From Symsagittifera roscoffensis (lineage: Eukaryota; Xenacoelomorpha; Acoela; Convolutidae): 64,000 bases of DNA. The stretch spans positions 81,709,847-81,773,846 of the forward strand of contig NC_087064.1 in assembly GCF_963678635.1 (NCBI RefSeq), given 5' to 3'. Both the position numbers and the translations under genes were made by a program. The number at the start of each line of letters is the position of its first letter. Position 1 is the stretch's first letter. Shown one piece after another: positions 47,045 to 64,000 of the stretch. The notes under the pieces were generated by a model that was not told the DNA's origin, searched no databases, and was given only the letters and a program-made list of their open reading frames with translations.

Positions 47045-47815
47045 CTAAGCTGACACAAATCCCCCGTCAATGTTAACATCACAGCCATTGATCATAGCCG
47101 CTCCGTCACTCAAACAAAACAAAATAGGCTTAACGACCTCGTCCACTTCAGCAAATCTCCTCAGTGGAATTTGCGACAACATACTCTCACTCTTCGACGG
47201 TTCAGACCAATTTTTTCGCCCCATATCTGTCATAACAACAGTCGGGTTGACGGATACGGTTCGAATCTCACTAGGACCCAATTCAAGCGACATCATTTTT
47301 GTCAACATATCGAGGGCTGCTTTGGTGCAGCAATACATTGTATGATCCTTAATCGGTCTTTTGGACGCTTGACTGGAAATATTGACAACAACTCCTTTGA
47401 TTTTGTTTTCCAGCATTTTCTTGGCAGCGCATTGTGCCACGTGAAGACATGCTTTTACGTTCACGCCAAATACAGAGTCGATATCTTGTTCACTCACTTG
47501 CAAAAATGGACCACAAATGGCAATTCCAGCATTGTTGATCAAATAATGAAATGGTTCCAACTTCGAGAAAATGTTGTCGACCTCATTCCAATGGGTAATA
47601 TCGAGAAGAATAGTTTCAATTTTAGTCGAGTCGTATTTTTGTTTCAATTTGTCCAAGTCGGCTTGCGTTCGAGAAATGGCGATTATGTAACAGCCCTGAG
47701 TAATGAGCCCATCGACAGTTTCAGCGCCTATTCCCTTACCCGCGCCCGTTACAACGGCACGTTTTCCTCTCAATTCAGGGTAGAAGACTGTTGCAGCAGT
47801 TGAAACTTCATCCAT
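47045..47815 (-). CDS. DCXR: L-xylulose reductase/dicarbonyl reductase-like short-chain dehydrogenase
   Basis: One uninterrupted frame of 256 residues with stop. It has the Rossmann NADP-binding motif TGAGKGIG (23-30), SRTQADLD (48-55) with Arg49 suited to NADPH, NNAG (94-97), Asn119, catalytic Ser148 (NISSQAS), Tyr161 and Lys165 (YCCTK), ALDMLTKMMSLELGP (167-181) and NPTVVMTDMG (190-199), and ends DVNIDGGFVSA. SRTQADL, ALDMLTK, LELGP and NPTVVMT are shared with vertebrate DCXR (244 residues), which reduces L-xylulose and alpha-dicarbonyls with NADPH and forms tetramers. Compared with it, about 12 residues are added at the N-terminus. No intron interrupts the coding part, unlike the other genes here. 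TTTTAG lies a few bases upstream of the ATG and could be a 3' splice site for a 5' UTR intron or a spliced leader. Another clan member with similar substrates is possible. Confidence 0.9.
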   Translation of the reverse strand: MDEVSTAATVFYPELRGKRAVVTGAGKGIGAETVDGLITQGCYIIAISRTQADLDKLKQKYDSTKIETILLDITHWNEVDNIFSKLEPFHYLINNAGIAICGPFLQVSEQDIDSVFGVNVKACLHVAQCAAKKMLENKIKGVVVNISSQASKRPIKDHTMYCCTKAALDMLTKMMSLELGPSEIRTVSVNPTVVMTDMGRKNWSEPSKSESMLSQIPLRRFAEVDEVVKPILFCLSDGAAMINGCDVNIDGGFVSA

Positions 47816-49539
47816 GATCTAAAACAGTTTATAAATGAGCAGTAGTCAGAATGTACCAATGCAATATGTAATATCAGAATTGCACGATTTGAACAATCAG
47901 AATTCTTCGTTTCTTGTGGGTTAAATTTATGATAAAATTTCTCCAAAGCAGTAGAGCATGAAGTGATGAAGTGTGTAGGGTGTCTCGGGTCCATTTAATG
48001 ATATGGGTGACATTTGAGCCCACCGGGGTTTATATTACATAGAACCCAGTAGCTGAGTGAAATGAAAGAATGGAAATACTCTTTGTCCAGTTATGGAGGA
48101 AATTCTCTCCCCTCAATTGCTTTTTCCTAGAAGTCATTCAGAGCAAACAATCTTTGATTAATTTAATCAAACATGAGAAAGAGTCTATCGAAATGTTCTA
48201 TATCTTCAAAACAATCGACAGTAGCTTTGATAGTCTGTTCGGAATTATGTTCACTCTTAATCATACCTCTTTTGGTCACAGAGTCTGAACAAAAACTGAT
48301 TGGTTTGACAATCCACCAACCATTGGTTTTTTCAAAGTGTGCATCGACACGGAAAAATAGTTCTTCACATACAAAGGAGAAATGGCTAAGAAATCTACAA
48401 AAACAAAAAAAAATACTTCAATTTTTACTACTGACGTTCAGAGCAATGACCAATTGAATTGTAGCATACAGGCTGTTAATTTTTATAAATCATTATTTAA
48501 AAAGCTTTTGAACGCAGCATTAAGCAAAGCTTAAACATAATTTAAGGCCTTAAAAAGCATTAAATAGGAAATTTCATCACTGCCGCATCATCAAACTAGC
48601 TTGTGTTATGGACTTTTTTTTACAGCAATTTCCGTTTCAAAAAAATACGTCGGCGAAACAATTATTTTCAAAATTGAATACTTTTATAAATTTTGTTTCG
48701 TTCACCACGCTTTTTTGCTCATAAAAGGTAGCTTTAAAGCCAAAATATAAAAGTGCATACTTTCCCCCGCTAACTTACGAAAGCAATAGCCGCTTTTTAA
48801 ACTTACGAAAGCAATAGCCGCTTTTTAAACTTACGAGAGCAATAACCGCTTTTTAAACTTACGAAAGCAATAGCTGCTTTTTAGCTAGATTGATTACTTT
48901 GCACATTTGTTCCATTAAAAGATAGATTGTTGCTAGTTTATTTTAGACTGTGACAAGACATAAAAATCGAACTTCATTTTAATTTCTGATCTGATGTCAG
49001 AGCCTTTAAAAACTGAACACAGAAACTCTACTCTAAAACAATCAGGTTAGAAACAAATGCATTACTGCTAGAGTAAGTATGCTGAAATCAGAAAAAAAAG
49101 AGAGATTAAGTTCTTAACATTTTCTGGCTTATTTCAACATACCCCCAAAAAAATGGCGCTTACAGCTATATGACCTTCAATGTAGTATCTCATTCATGAA
49201 AAATTCTGCCCTATAGTCATGATTAGATCCCCTCTAATTGTGTTTTTAAATTATTATATGCCTGATTAAAGCTTAAGCTTATAGATAATTTCTACTTGAA
49301 CTTTCAGGCACAACAAACCATACTGAAAAACGAACGTCATTAGAAGTAAATTGAGCCCAAAACAAGAACGCAGACGCAAAACCTTCATCAGAACAGAAAA
49401 ACGTCATTGCCGCCTACTTTGAAAATCAAACCACGCAATTACAACTAGCCATTCTAGCTTGTTATTCACTTTTCAACCTATCAGTTATAAATTAGTTAAA
49501 CTCAAAAAAAATTGTAGACAGAAGAAGAAAAAGAATAAG
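47816..49539. other. Divergent spacer between dehydrogenase and Rab3
   Basis: The two genes point away from each other, so both promoters should lie here. No clear TATA box was seen. A 28-bp tandem repeat is at 48772-48893. Rab3 5' UTR probably covers the last tens of bases before 49540; CTTTCAG at about 49302-49308 and CCTATCAG near 49485 are possible 3' splice sites. Confidence 0.4.
48772..48893. repeat. 28-bp tandem repeat, four copies
   Basis: The unit contains AACTTACGAAAGCAATAGCC and ends GCTTTTTA; the four copies differ by single bases (GAGAGC, ATAACC, GCTGC). It lies between the divergent dehydrogenase and Rab3 genes. Confidence 0.9.
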
Positions 49540-55952
<6,413 letters not shown>

Positions 55953-57277
55953 TTAGCCGATTAACACACAGAGCTCAAATAGCAGACAAACCGCCAAACT
56001 AACACAGAAAATTTCAACGCCAACCTTTCAGCTTAAATCAAGGCGCTCAAAAGGTAAAATTTGTCTTTTAAAATTTTTTGTTATGTCATCTTAATTTTTG
56101 CAACCTCAAAAATAGATTAAAACCTCAATTTATTGTGACCCTAGCCAGACTTCCATTAAGGTCACAATGAACTCTTTCTCCTAACTTGACTTTTTTGGCT
56201 GCAAGCAATTCAATTAGAGAAAACTCGTAGCAAGGTACAATCTTCACATATAGTTGACGTTGAACTAGTTCTTTATTATAGGTGGCAAATATTTACTAGG
56301 CACCATAGAGAGAAATAATTAACAAAATTCAAAAAGAGAGCTTTTAAATTTTTAAACCTTTTTCAATCGAACTAGTTGAAACACAGACAATAATTTTCAG
56401 TTTTCACCAATCCTGTTTTTTATCGCCATCAGCAATCAAATGAGACAGCTAATAATTAAGTCACGGTACAAACAACCAGAATGGTATTTGAAAAAAAGAC
56501 TTGCAATTTTCACATATCAAAGATACCACGAGATCCAACCTGCAGCGATTGTTAATTAGCTTTTACTGCTTTGCAAAAAAATAATTTTTTAATTATTCAG
56601 ATTTTAATTGCGCAGAAAAACTTTTAAGCTTGCCGTGAGCAGACAAACGGTGTATTATTTATTCAAGAAAGCAGCCCGAGATCTCAAGAGATTTTATTTC
56701 TGATGTCCAACCAACAAAAATAGAAAAATTTGAAAACAGTTTAAAAAATGCTATCTTCCATAAATTTCTATATCTATATTATCTACTCTATATTTACTCT
56801 AGATCAACTAAGCGTTCAAAAACAAATAAAAGCATTCGTTCGAAAGAACTTTCTGTTCAATTATACAAAAAAAATTTCCATTCACTACTTTTTCGCACCA
56901 AAGAACTGAATTAAAACAATACAGGAAACTTCGTATAAAAACTCTTCCACCAAAAATCAAATTACCTAAGTGATTAGGGTATTCGGGATAGCATAAAACT
57001 CCAATAATTGCTTTCTTATAACTCACAAGGGAAAAAGAGAACATGAAAAAAAAATCTTTCAAAAAATCGCAGAACAAAAGTTCCTAAATTAAAACAAATT
57101 TATTACTAAAATTTTTATACGAAAATCAACCTTACTTTTATCAGAAAAATATTTAGTGGTTTAAAAACTCCTACACATTGCTTATTGTTTCCTTTGCAGA
57201 AAAATTTGAAAGGTGCAGAAAAATATGAAAACTAAGAAGTTATTACTTCAAACAATTCATGTCATTTTAAACATAAA

Positions 57278-58100
57278 CACAGAAGCGAAGCCGAGCTTGG
57301 CACCACTTGTAATACAACAAGTAGACGGTTAAAACAGCATGATGCTCAAGAACTACGAAAAAAGAACTAAAAAAAGAACTAGAAAAACGGGACAACAAAT
57401 CAGAAGTTATTTAAATGTTCAAATTAATTGAAGTTCTTCTTTAAAGAGGTCCAAATGGTGTTGATTTTGAGCATTCAAAACCTAGGCGCCTGAATCTTAT
57501 CCATTTCATAAGCAACATCAAAAAATCGTTGAAAAAAACTATTTGGCAAACAAGCCGGCAGAATTAAAGCCGACAACCCTAAGCTGAAAATAAATCAAAA
57601 ATTTTCGGCAAAATAAAATTGATGAAAAATTATATTCTGCCCACATAAAATGCTCGAGTGCCATTTATGTACTGAATGCATCTATCAAAATCTAAAACGA
57701 TAGTTTTGAAACCAAAACATGCCCAGAAACAGTAGGATGCAAAATTAGTATCGCAAGAAAACTTACCAAACATTAGCAAAGCCGAAAACAACCGAGCAGA
57801 AACCATTTGCCTCAAAACACACACACAGAGCACAAAAAATTTTTGCTCGCCATAAGGCGCGATATGAGGCCATTTAAGTGACATTAAATAGACTGAAAAA
57901 TATTAGGTCCAAAAAACGAAACATAAAACAGAAGCGAGGAAACGACAAAAAAGCAGCTCCAAAAAATGAAATCAGCATAAATAAAAATAAGCCTTGAAAC
58001 ACAAAACATTTGTTGAGGTCGAATCGATCCTAAGACCAGTAGTTTTGGAGTCCTTTGTCCTCATATCTGCACCAATGGCCTTTGACAATTTCCTTACAAT
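57278..58100 (+). mobile_element. Composite repeat, copy 3, with SINE-like part
   Basis: Starts ACAGAAGCGAAGCCGAGCTT and GGCACCACTTGTAATACAA, has CCTCAAAACACACACACAGA and CGATATGAGGCCATTTAAG near 57812-57880, then the SINE-like body GACAAAAAAGCAGCTCC and AATAAGCCTTGAAAC (57935-58000). On the minus strand 58095-58016 is tRNA-like (TTGGTGCAGATATGAGG, then GACTCCAAAAC and GGATCGATTCGACC). Confidence 0.5.
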
Positions 58101-58569
58101 AGCCACAAAATAAGCAGTTATATATGCTAATTAATAGCCAAGGCGATAAAAAAAACGCACCAAATCCAAATAGACACTATTTTGCATATAAAAATTAGGA
58201 ATATAACAAACTTAAGGCATCCACACTGACTTTGCAAGTAGTAAATTGGAAAGCATAGAGCCAAATTGTATATGAGCCAAATTGTGCATTTCAAAATATT
58301 GTGAAATACTTTGACATGGAAAATTTTTGAAATAGAGCTTTTATTATTGTACTGTTGAATGAAATAAAAGGCCGTTGATTAAGGCCATTGCTATCAAAAA
58401 TTTGTACAAGAGCCACCAAAAGTGGCAACAAAGTATGCGAATTGGGTTGGAGAAAAGAATGTTTGAACTATTAAACTGCGCTCGCTATAGCTTCATAGTG
58501 TAAATGACAATCGATTGGGAAATTAAAAAGCTAACATAAAAACCAAGATTCAAAATGGACGTATCAGAC

Positions 58570-59930
58570 AGAAGCGAAACGGAGCTTCGCATCATTTGCG
58601 ATAAAACGAAAGCGTATCATCACAAGCTTACAAATAGACAATGAGAAAGAAATAACTACGTCGAAAAAACTTTTATAGAAATACAAACAATTCAAAATCA
58701 GAAAAAGAGACGAGAATAACAACTACTAAAATTACATAGGCATTTAGTATTTTCTGACTTTTAACTAAGCCAACAACTTGTGGTTAGACACCAATTGGTC
58801 CGAAAAAAAATAAGCGAATTGGTCCAAAACAGAATATTCTGTTGGCATACAAAACAACTTGAAAAAAAATCAAATTTTTGGAAAACAAAAAGTTAAATCA
58901 GAAAAAAAAAAACAAAAGAGAATCACAGCCACAAGCTTCAAAAAACGTTTAGCATTTTTTGTGCGTTCACTAAGCCAATAACACGTATTTAGACGCCAAT
59001 TAATTCAAAAACAAAAAAACAGGAAATTGTTGTCATAAAAAAAATCAACCATTTTTTGGAATTATAAAAAATTCAATCTCAGAAAAATAGACGACAAACC
59101 CAACCACTAGCATTAAACAAGCTTTTAGTAATTTTCGAGCGTTTACTGAGCCAACAACACAAATTGAGACGCCAATGGATCCAAAACAGAAAAATGTCAC
59201 AGAAATTGTTGTCAAAAAAATCAACAATTTTTTGGAAATATTAAAAATTCAATCTCAGAAAAATAGACGAGAAACACAACCACTAGCATTAAGCAAGCTT
59301 TTAGTAGTTTTCGACCGTCCACTAAGCCAAAAACACAAAATTAGACGCCAAATAATCCGAAAACAAAAAATGCCAACAAAAAGTTTCATCGAAAAAACTT
59401 TGAGTGATGAAAAAGTTTCAATTTTTAATTTTTATACTGACCTGATTTTCTCAAAACAAATATAATAAAATTTATCCTTGAGCCGATGCAAATTAAATTG
59501 ACAAAAAAATGATCCGAAAATTCTAAGGGCGTATGAAATTTCAGCGCTAAAAAAGTAGAAAACATGCCAGTCACGGGTAGTAAAATTTAAAAACTACCGT
59601 TTATCAACGACACTTGAGACTACCATGAAAACTACATACAGCGCAAAAAAAATCGTGGTGCAACAACTAAGCCTACTAAACATAAGTTGACAAACTAAAG
59701 TCCGAAGACTCATTTTTTCCCAGAAAAAATTCCAATTTCAGACACTGAAAAAAAAAACAAGGTCCGAACGGTACTCGAAACCCAGACCATAGAGTTGAAA
59801 GCAACCGCATTGCATCCAGACCAAGAGAGAAGGACAAAGAGGTGAGAGAGTCCAGGAGTGAGTACTGTGAACAGAGCTATTTACGGGAGAAAAAGTAGAA
59901 CCCGATTGCAATACCCTAGCCTATCGCAAG
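58570..59930 (+). mobile_element. Composite repeat, copy 4 (most complete short copy)
   Basis: The left end GAAGCGAAACGGAGCTTCGC and ATCATTTGCGATAAAACG is followed by the ~180-bp array (58675-59400), a tRNA-like module (59762-59826, minus) and the end TTTACGGGAGAAAAAGTAGA, ACCCGATTGCAATACC, CTAGCCTATCGCAAG. The order of parts is the same as in 31843-34230. Confidence 0.6.
58675..59400 (+). repeat. ~180-bp tandem array, array 2
   Basis: Four units with CAGAAAAATAGACGA, CACAACCACTAGCATTAA, GCTTTTAGTA, TTTACTGAGCCAACAACAC or similar and AGACGCCAAT. The same unit is at 33228-33760, about 25 kb away. Confidence 0.75.
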
Positions 59931-60654
59931 AATAAACATATAACCAACTGGAAATCACATGAACAGAAAATCAAAAAACGACGCCCGATAATGGAAAAAC
60001 AAAATTTAAAAAGGTTTGCGAGACAAAACTAAAAGAAAAAGATGGAAAATAAAACCAAATAAGGAAAAAAAAACTTTCAAAAACTTAATCAAATTCATTT
60101 GTAAAAAAAAATTGAAACCTCAAAGAGACTAAATGTTTCACATCAAAACTTGAAAAAAAGTCTCATATCAAACAATAACAAAAATTCAAATCAAATGATA
60201 TCAACTATCAAAATAATTGAAATTAAGTAGTCAAAATTTGCTCGAAACTATACCGAGCACAACTATTTCATCTTTTTTTTTGATGAAAAGTGGAACATAA
60301 GCAATTAAGCGTGTAATCATAATAAAATCTGACGCTATTTAATTGAAAAAAAAAACACTATATAAGCTACTGCAACTGACATATGGAAAGAAAATCAGAA
60401 AATAGGTCAAAAAATTTCTAAACGAATCTCATGAATCCGAAATGAAGACGAGCCATTTTTTCAGGAAGGTTTTCAGTATGCAATCAAAACAAAGTAGTCT
60501 GATTTGTCAATATCACGCTGTGATAGATAATGTAGTTGAAATTTAAAAAACCGATGTGACGCCGTCAAAAATTGAAACCAAAACCACAAATCGGAAGCAG
60601 TTCGATTTTTTTATTAGAGTTTGTGCGAAAAAACTTGAATAAGATTAAGTACTA

Positions 60655-60720
60655 CTCGCAGCCGGAATCAAATCCAGCAGGTCTGTTGTCCCAGCATGGC
60701 CCTAAGCTATAATGCAAGCA
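60655..60720 (-). repeat. tRNA-like stretch
   Basis: On the minus strand: ATTATAGCTTAGGGCCATGC, then CTGGATTTGATTCCGGCTGC, an A-box and T-arm-like pair with 5-bp T stem but an 8-base loop. It is probably a SINE head or a tRNA relic. Confidence 0.4.
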
Positions 60721-62322
60721 GAAAACGCACTTGGATCTGAATTTTGTTGAAGCAAAAACAATATTGAAACAATATTAAAACAATATTAGTGCAAAATAAT
60801 TTCGTCACTTTGTTTTGAACAAATACTACTGAAAAATACGTGTTTGAAACAATAATTTTTTTGGACATTGAGTTGAGTGGTGGTTTGCTTAGGGAGAGTT
60901 TGAGAGGCTGTTTAAATTTCAACTATAAGTCGTTTTCGTTTTTTCATTACCAATGTTTTTTTTAAATTGTGTTAGTGATTTTTTCAAACGTTTTATAGGG
61001 AATGGCGAAGCTTCAAAAAATTAGTATTCAGAGATTTTTTCTTTTCTTTACTTTTGACGGCATGGTGAACACCAGTTATCTTTTTGAACTTTCTGCGCTC
61101 AAAAATAGCGTGAACACCAAAAAATTCTGAGACCGATCTTTCTCGACACGTTCTTCAACAACTTTTAGGTAATTCCTTGACGGCTATTCTGGGCTTTTTC
61201 ACAAAGCCACTGTTTTGATTGGCGACTAAGTGAATGGCATAAAATGCGATTTATCATTTTGAACGAGAAAAGCAACGAATTCATCAATTTAAACGTTACT
61301 CGAGCTATTTTCAACTAATTCTTGAAACTTAGGATTGATAGCGACCGCTCTCCCGAACCCAAACACAAAATAAAACCAAAACTATACACACCACATTTAT
61401 TTTCTCGAAACACTTTGGCAAATACAACTGTTCCTAATTTCTATGACTTTAATTAACTAATCGGGTTCAATTTTAAGTCTTTAGAACAATTCTTATTAGC
61501 AGATAGCATCTATCTGATTACCTCCAGATGCGAAAGTAAGTCTTATTTTTCATACTTTGGGTTGTTTGTTTCAGGGCAAATGACAACAAAAATACTCCTT
61601 CAGCTCAGAATCCGAACAAATTTACAACTTAACTTGCTCAGCACACATTTTTCTTTTATACTGAATCAATCACGCAATTTTCCTCTGGCAAACTGACGAT
61701 TCTAGGACCAATATCCGAGAAAGCAATTTTCCGCCACAATTCTCAAAAATTCTGCATTCTATTTACATTCAGTCGTGCTGTTGTAGTCAAATCTCCGTAT
61801 AACTTGTCATAGCATGTCACATTTCCAGTAGATTGATGAGAAGTCGTGAACAGTCGATGATCAAAGTATAACCCTTCTTCTATTCTTGTATACTTATTGT
61901 GATATACTAGATATCATGTATATAGACCCACTCAGAAGCTATAGAAATATATTGTCTGTATGCCACAATTTATTCATTTCCAATTAAAATGTTTACAATG
62001 ATTTTCATTGTCTCGAAGCAGTAGTGGATTCAGGGTTGACCACGCCCTTCTTGGTTTTGACCCTTTCTTTGGATATTCAAAGAGAATCAATAAAACTACC
62101 ACAGCGTATCCAATTTTGATCGAACGACCCTAAAATTTGAGAGTCATATGAGCTTCAGGCTTAAAAAGCATATTTTTTACACAGGCGAAGCTGTGTTTTG
62201 CTTGGACAAGCTAATGTAAAAGAGGCGTGCGTGTAACTCAATCGAGGCGAAACGGATCAATATCACTTAACAATATCGCAGAGCAAAATCTTTTCGCTCT
62301 TCAACAGCCATACCCAAAACAT

Positions 62323-62930
62323 TTACACAGAGACAAATCGGAACTTCGCGCCACTTGCGAAACAAAACAAATATAAAAAACAAAGTCAAAAAAATTAACT
62401 AGGTCTACCATAATATAAATTTTCGTGAGTCTTGTTGGAAGTTCATTTTAGGCAAAACTGCCAAACATTTGAATATAAAATTACCAACAGAAGCAAACTT
62501 ACAACGAGGGAACGAAGTCGACAAATTTTTAGCAGAATCAAGAGGGCCAAAAAAAACAATAATTTCATTTAAAAACACTTCAAGTCCCCTGAAACTATAT
62601 TGAAGACTTGCAATTGCAACTACAAAAAAAAATTGCTTAGAACACAAGCAAAATCCGTGACGTGGCAAGTAAGCCCACAAGAATTGAGCAGACAAAAAGA
62701 AGTCCGAAAAATCAATTTTTAAAGGAAAAATTCAATTACATACATACTGAAAAAAAGGTCCGGCCGGGACTCGAACCCCCTGACCTTAGGATGCAAAAGC
62801 GACGTCGTTACCTATAGGTCAAATCGGAGCGGTCTTGAAAATTCTTAAGCATCAAAAAAGCAAATACGATTTTTAAGAAACTTGTTTACGGCAAAAAATA
62901 TATAGTTCCCGATTACAAGTGTACTGAAAT
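62323..62930 (+). mobile_element. Composite repeat, copy 5
   Basis: Starts TTACACAGAGACAAATCGGA and ACTTCGCGCCACTTGCGAAA, has GAGCAGACAAAAAGAAGTCC near 62689 and the tRNA-like module 62759-62832 (minus strand GGGGGTTCGAGTCCCGGCC), and ends TTTACGGCAAAAAATATATA, GTTCCCGATTACAAGTG. Another broken start lies at 62178 (CACAGGCGAAGCTGTG). Confidence 0.5.
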
Positions 62931-64000
62931 CAAAATGACTTAATTTTAGCAACAGTTAATCGAATCTGCATAAGAAGCCTGCGGTTGAAACAAAGCCGAC
63001 AAAGCCTAAGCGGACAGATAAATGAAAAGTGAATTTTTCTAAGAAACAGCAACAACAGGAGTACTAATGAAACTACAAAAAGTACTGTAACATCAACCAA
63101 TAATCCAAAACTTTAATTTGAATTTTCACAAAAATTGAGACTGCCAGCACGTTACAGTAGCACACATGCTGTTAACTATTTAAGTGATGTTTTTACACAA
63201 GTTATTAACCTGAAAACAGTCTATGTTCCTATTTGATTACGTTTAAAAAACTGCAAAACACACTCAATCATTGTTAGCCAGCACTGTGAACTTATACAAG
63301 GTTTGAAAAAACAAAAGGTTTGAAAGCCATAACTCTTTGAAAGACATTGAAAAGGGAAATTTTGAGTCCTTTTATTGTCTTGGCGATGCTTGGGATAAGA
63401 GTAGCGAGAGGGAACTAAAGGACAGATCCAAACTTTAAAAAAAAAATAAACTTGGTGAGACAAAATAGCTTCAAGAAGCGTGAATTGCCAAATGCTAATA
63501 TGATCTATGCACCACCCCATATACACAATATGAGTCGAAATTGAGCTAGGTTGAAAAAAGGAAAAGAACAAAACTAAAACAAAAAGTCTAAAACTTCAAT
63601 TACTGCTTTAATTTTAACAAAGTTAACTTCAAGAATAAGCCTAGCAAAGTAAATCTAAAGCAATACTTTTTTATTGGAAAAAACTTTAAAACTTGATAAC
63701 GAAAAACGCTTCGAATCCTGACAATAAAAAAAAACAAAAAACGAAAAACTTTGATTATATGTCTTTTTGAAATGAATCAGTGCAATTGTAAGTTTTATTG
63801 AAAATGAGCAAGTTTTCTCGAACTTGTATAAATCTTTTGATTTTTGTTTTTGAAGTTAAAAAAAAACTTTTTCAATTAACATTACAATTACACTGATTCA
63901 ATTTAAAAAGACAAATATTCAAAGTTTTTGGTTTTTTGTTTTTCCATTGTCAGTGTTCGAACTTTAAAAACAGCAATAAAGCCAACCGAAATTAGGTAGA

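Larger units (their letters stand above)
55953..64000. other. Gene-free, repeat-rich region downstream of Rab3
   Basis: The Rab3 3' UTR starts here; an AATAAA candidate lies near 56824 and no closer clear signal was seen. The rest is composite repeats (57278-58100, 58570-59930, 62323-62930), tRNA-like modules and A-rich spacer. 60940-62320 and 62940-64000 hold nothing that I recognise. Confidence 0.5.

Noticed and set aside
47171-47803. 210-codon plus-strand frame
   Set aside because: Antisense shadow of the DCXR-like gene; the minus-strand product carries all SDR motifs.
48772-48893. CRISPR-like repeat cluster
   Set aside because: Units are directly joined with no spacers, and the genome is eukaryotic.

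Overview
The window is a stretch of nuclear genome from an invertebrate animal. The genes have spliceosomal introns with GT/AG borders, exons are clearly richer in G+C than the A/T-rich introns and spacers, and the encoded proteins (a synaptic Rab3 GTPase, an outer-dynein-arm docking TPR protein, an S1-type serine protease homologue, an L-xylulose-reductase-like dehydrogenase) are animal proteins. Rab3 is very close to the bilaterian form, so a bilaterian is likely; the phylum cannot be fixed from the sequence. No bacterial operon, rRNA, CRISPR array or viral coding region is visible.

Layout. 1-3231 is probably intron or 3' part of the first gene, filled with transposon relics. 3232-7198 (minus) holds seven exons, the N-terminal 394 residues, of a TTC25/ODAD4-like gene that runs off the low-coordinate end. 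7199-35174 is about 28 kb without a recognisable gene, dominated by repeats: hAT-type MITEs, a recent 4.2-kb tandem duplication (12770-16963 and 17132-21356) carrying 0.5-kb hairpin elements, a decaying tandem array with an inverted copy, a 0.6-kb foldback element and a composite repeat. 35175-43715 (minus) is a four-exon trypsin-fold gene whose reading frame is intact but whose catalytic Asp and Ser are replaced. 47045-47815 (minus) is an uninterrupted DCXR-like short-chain dehydrogenase. 49540-55952 (plus) is a complete four-exon Rab3 gene. 55953-64000 is gene-free and repeat-rich.

The four genes have unrelated jobs (ciliary motor docking, a secreted pseudoprotease, carbonyl/sugar reduction, regulated exocytosis) and show no sign of working together. 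The most interesting content is (1) the pseudoprotease, altered at the catalytic Asp and Ser and at its activation site; (2) a 218-bp MITE that inserted beside a 3' splice site of the TTC25 gene and appears to have duplicated that splice site; (3) a composite repeat family with hairpin ends, inverted ACTTGCGATA motifs, inner ~180-bp arrays and tRNA-like modules; (4) several tRNA-derived SINE-like families; and (5) the young tandem duplication. All repeat assignments come from comparing copies inside this window by eye; none was checked against a database.
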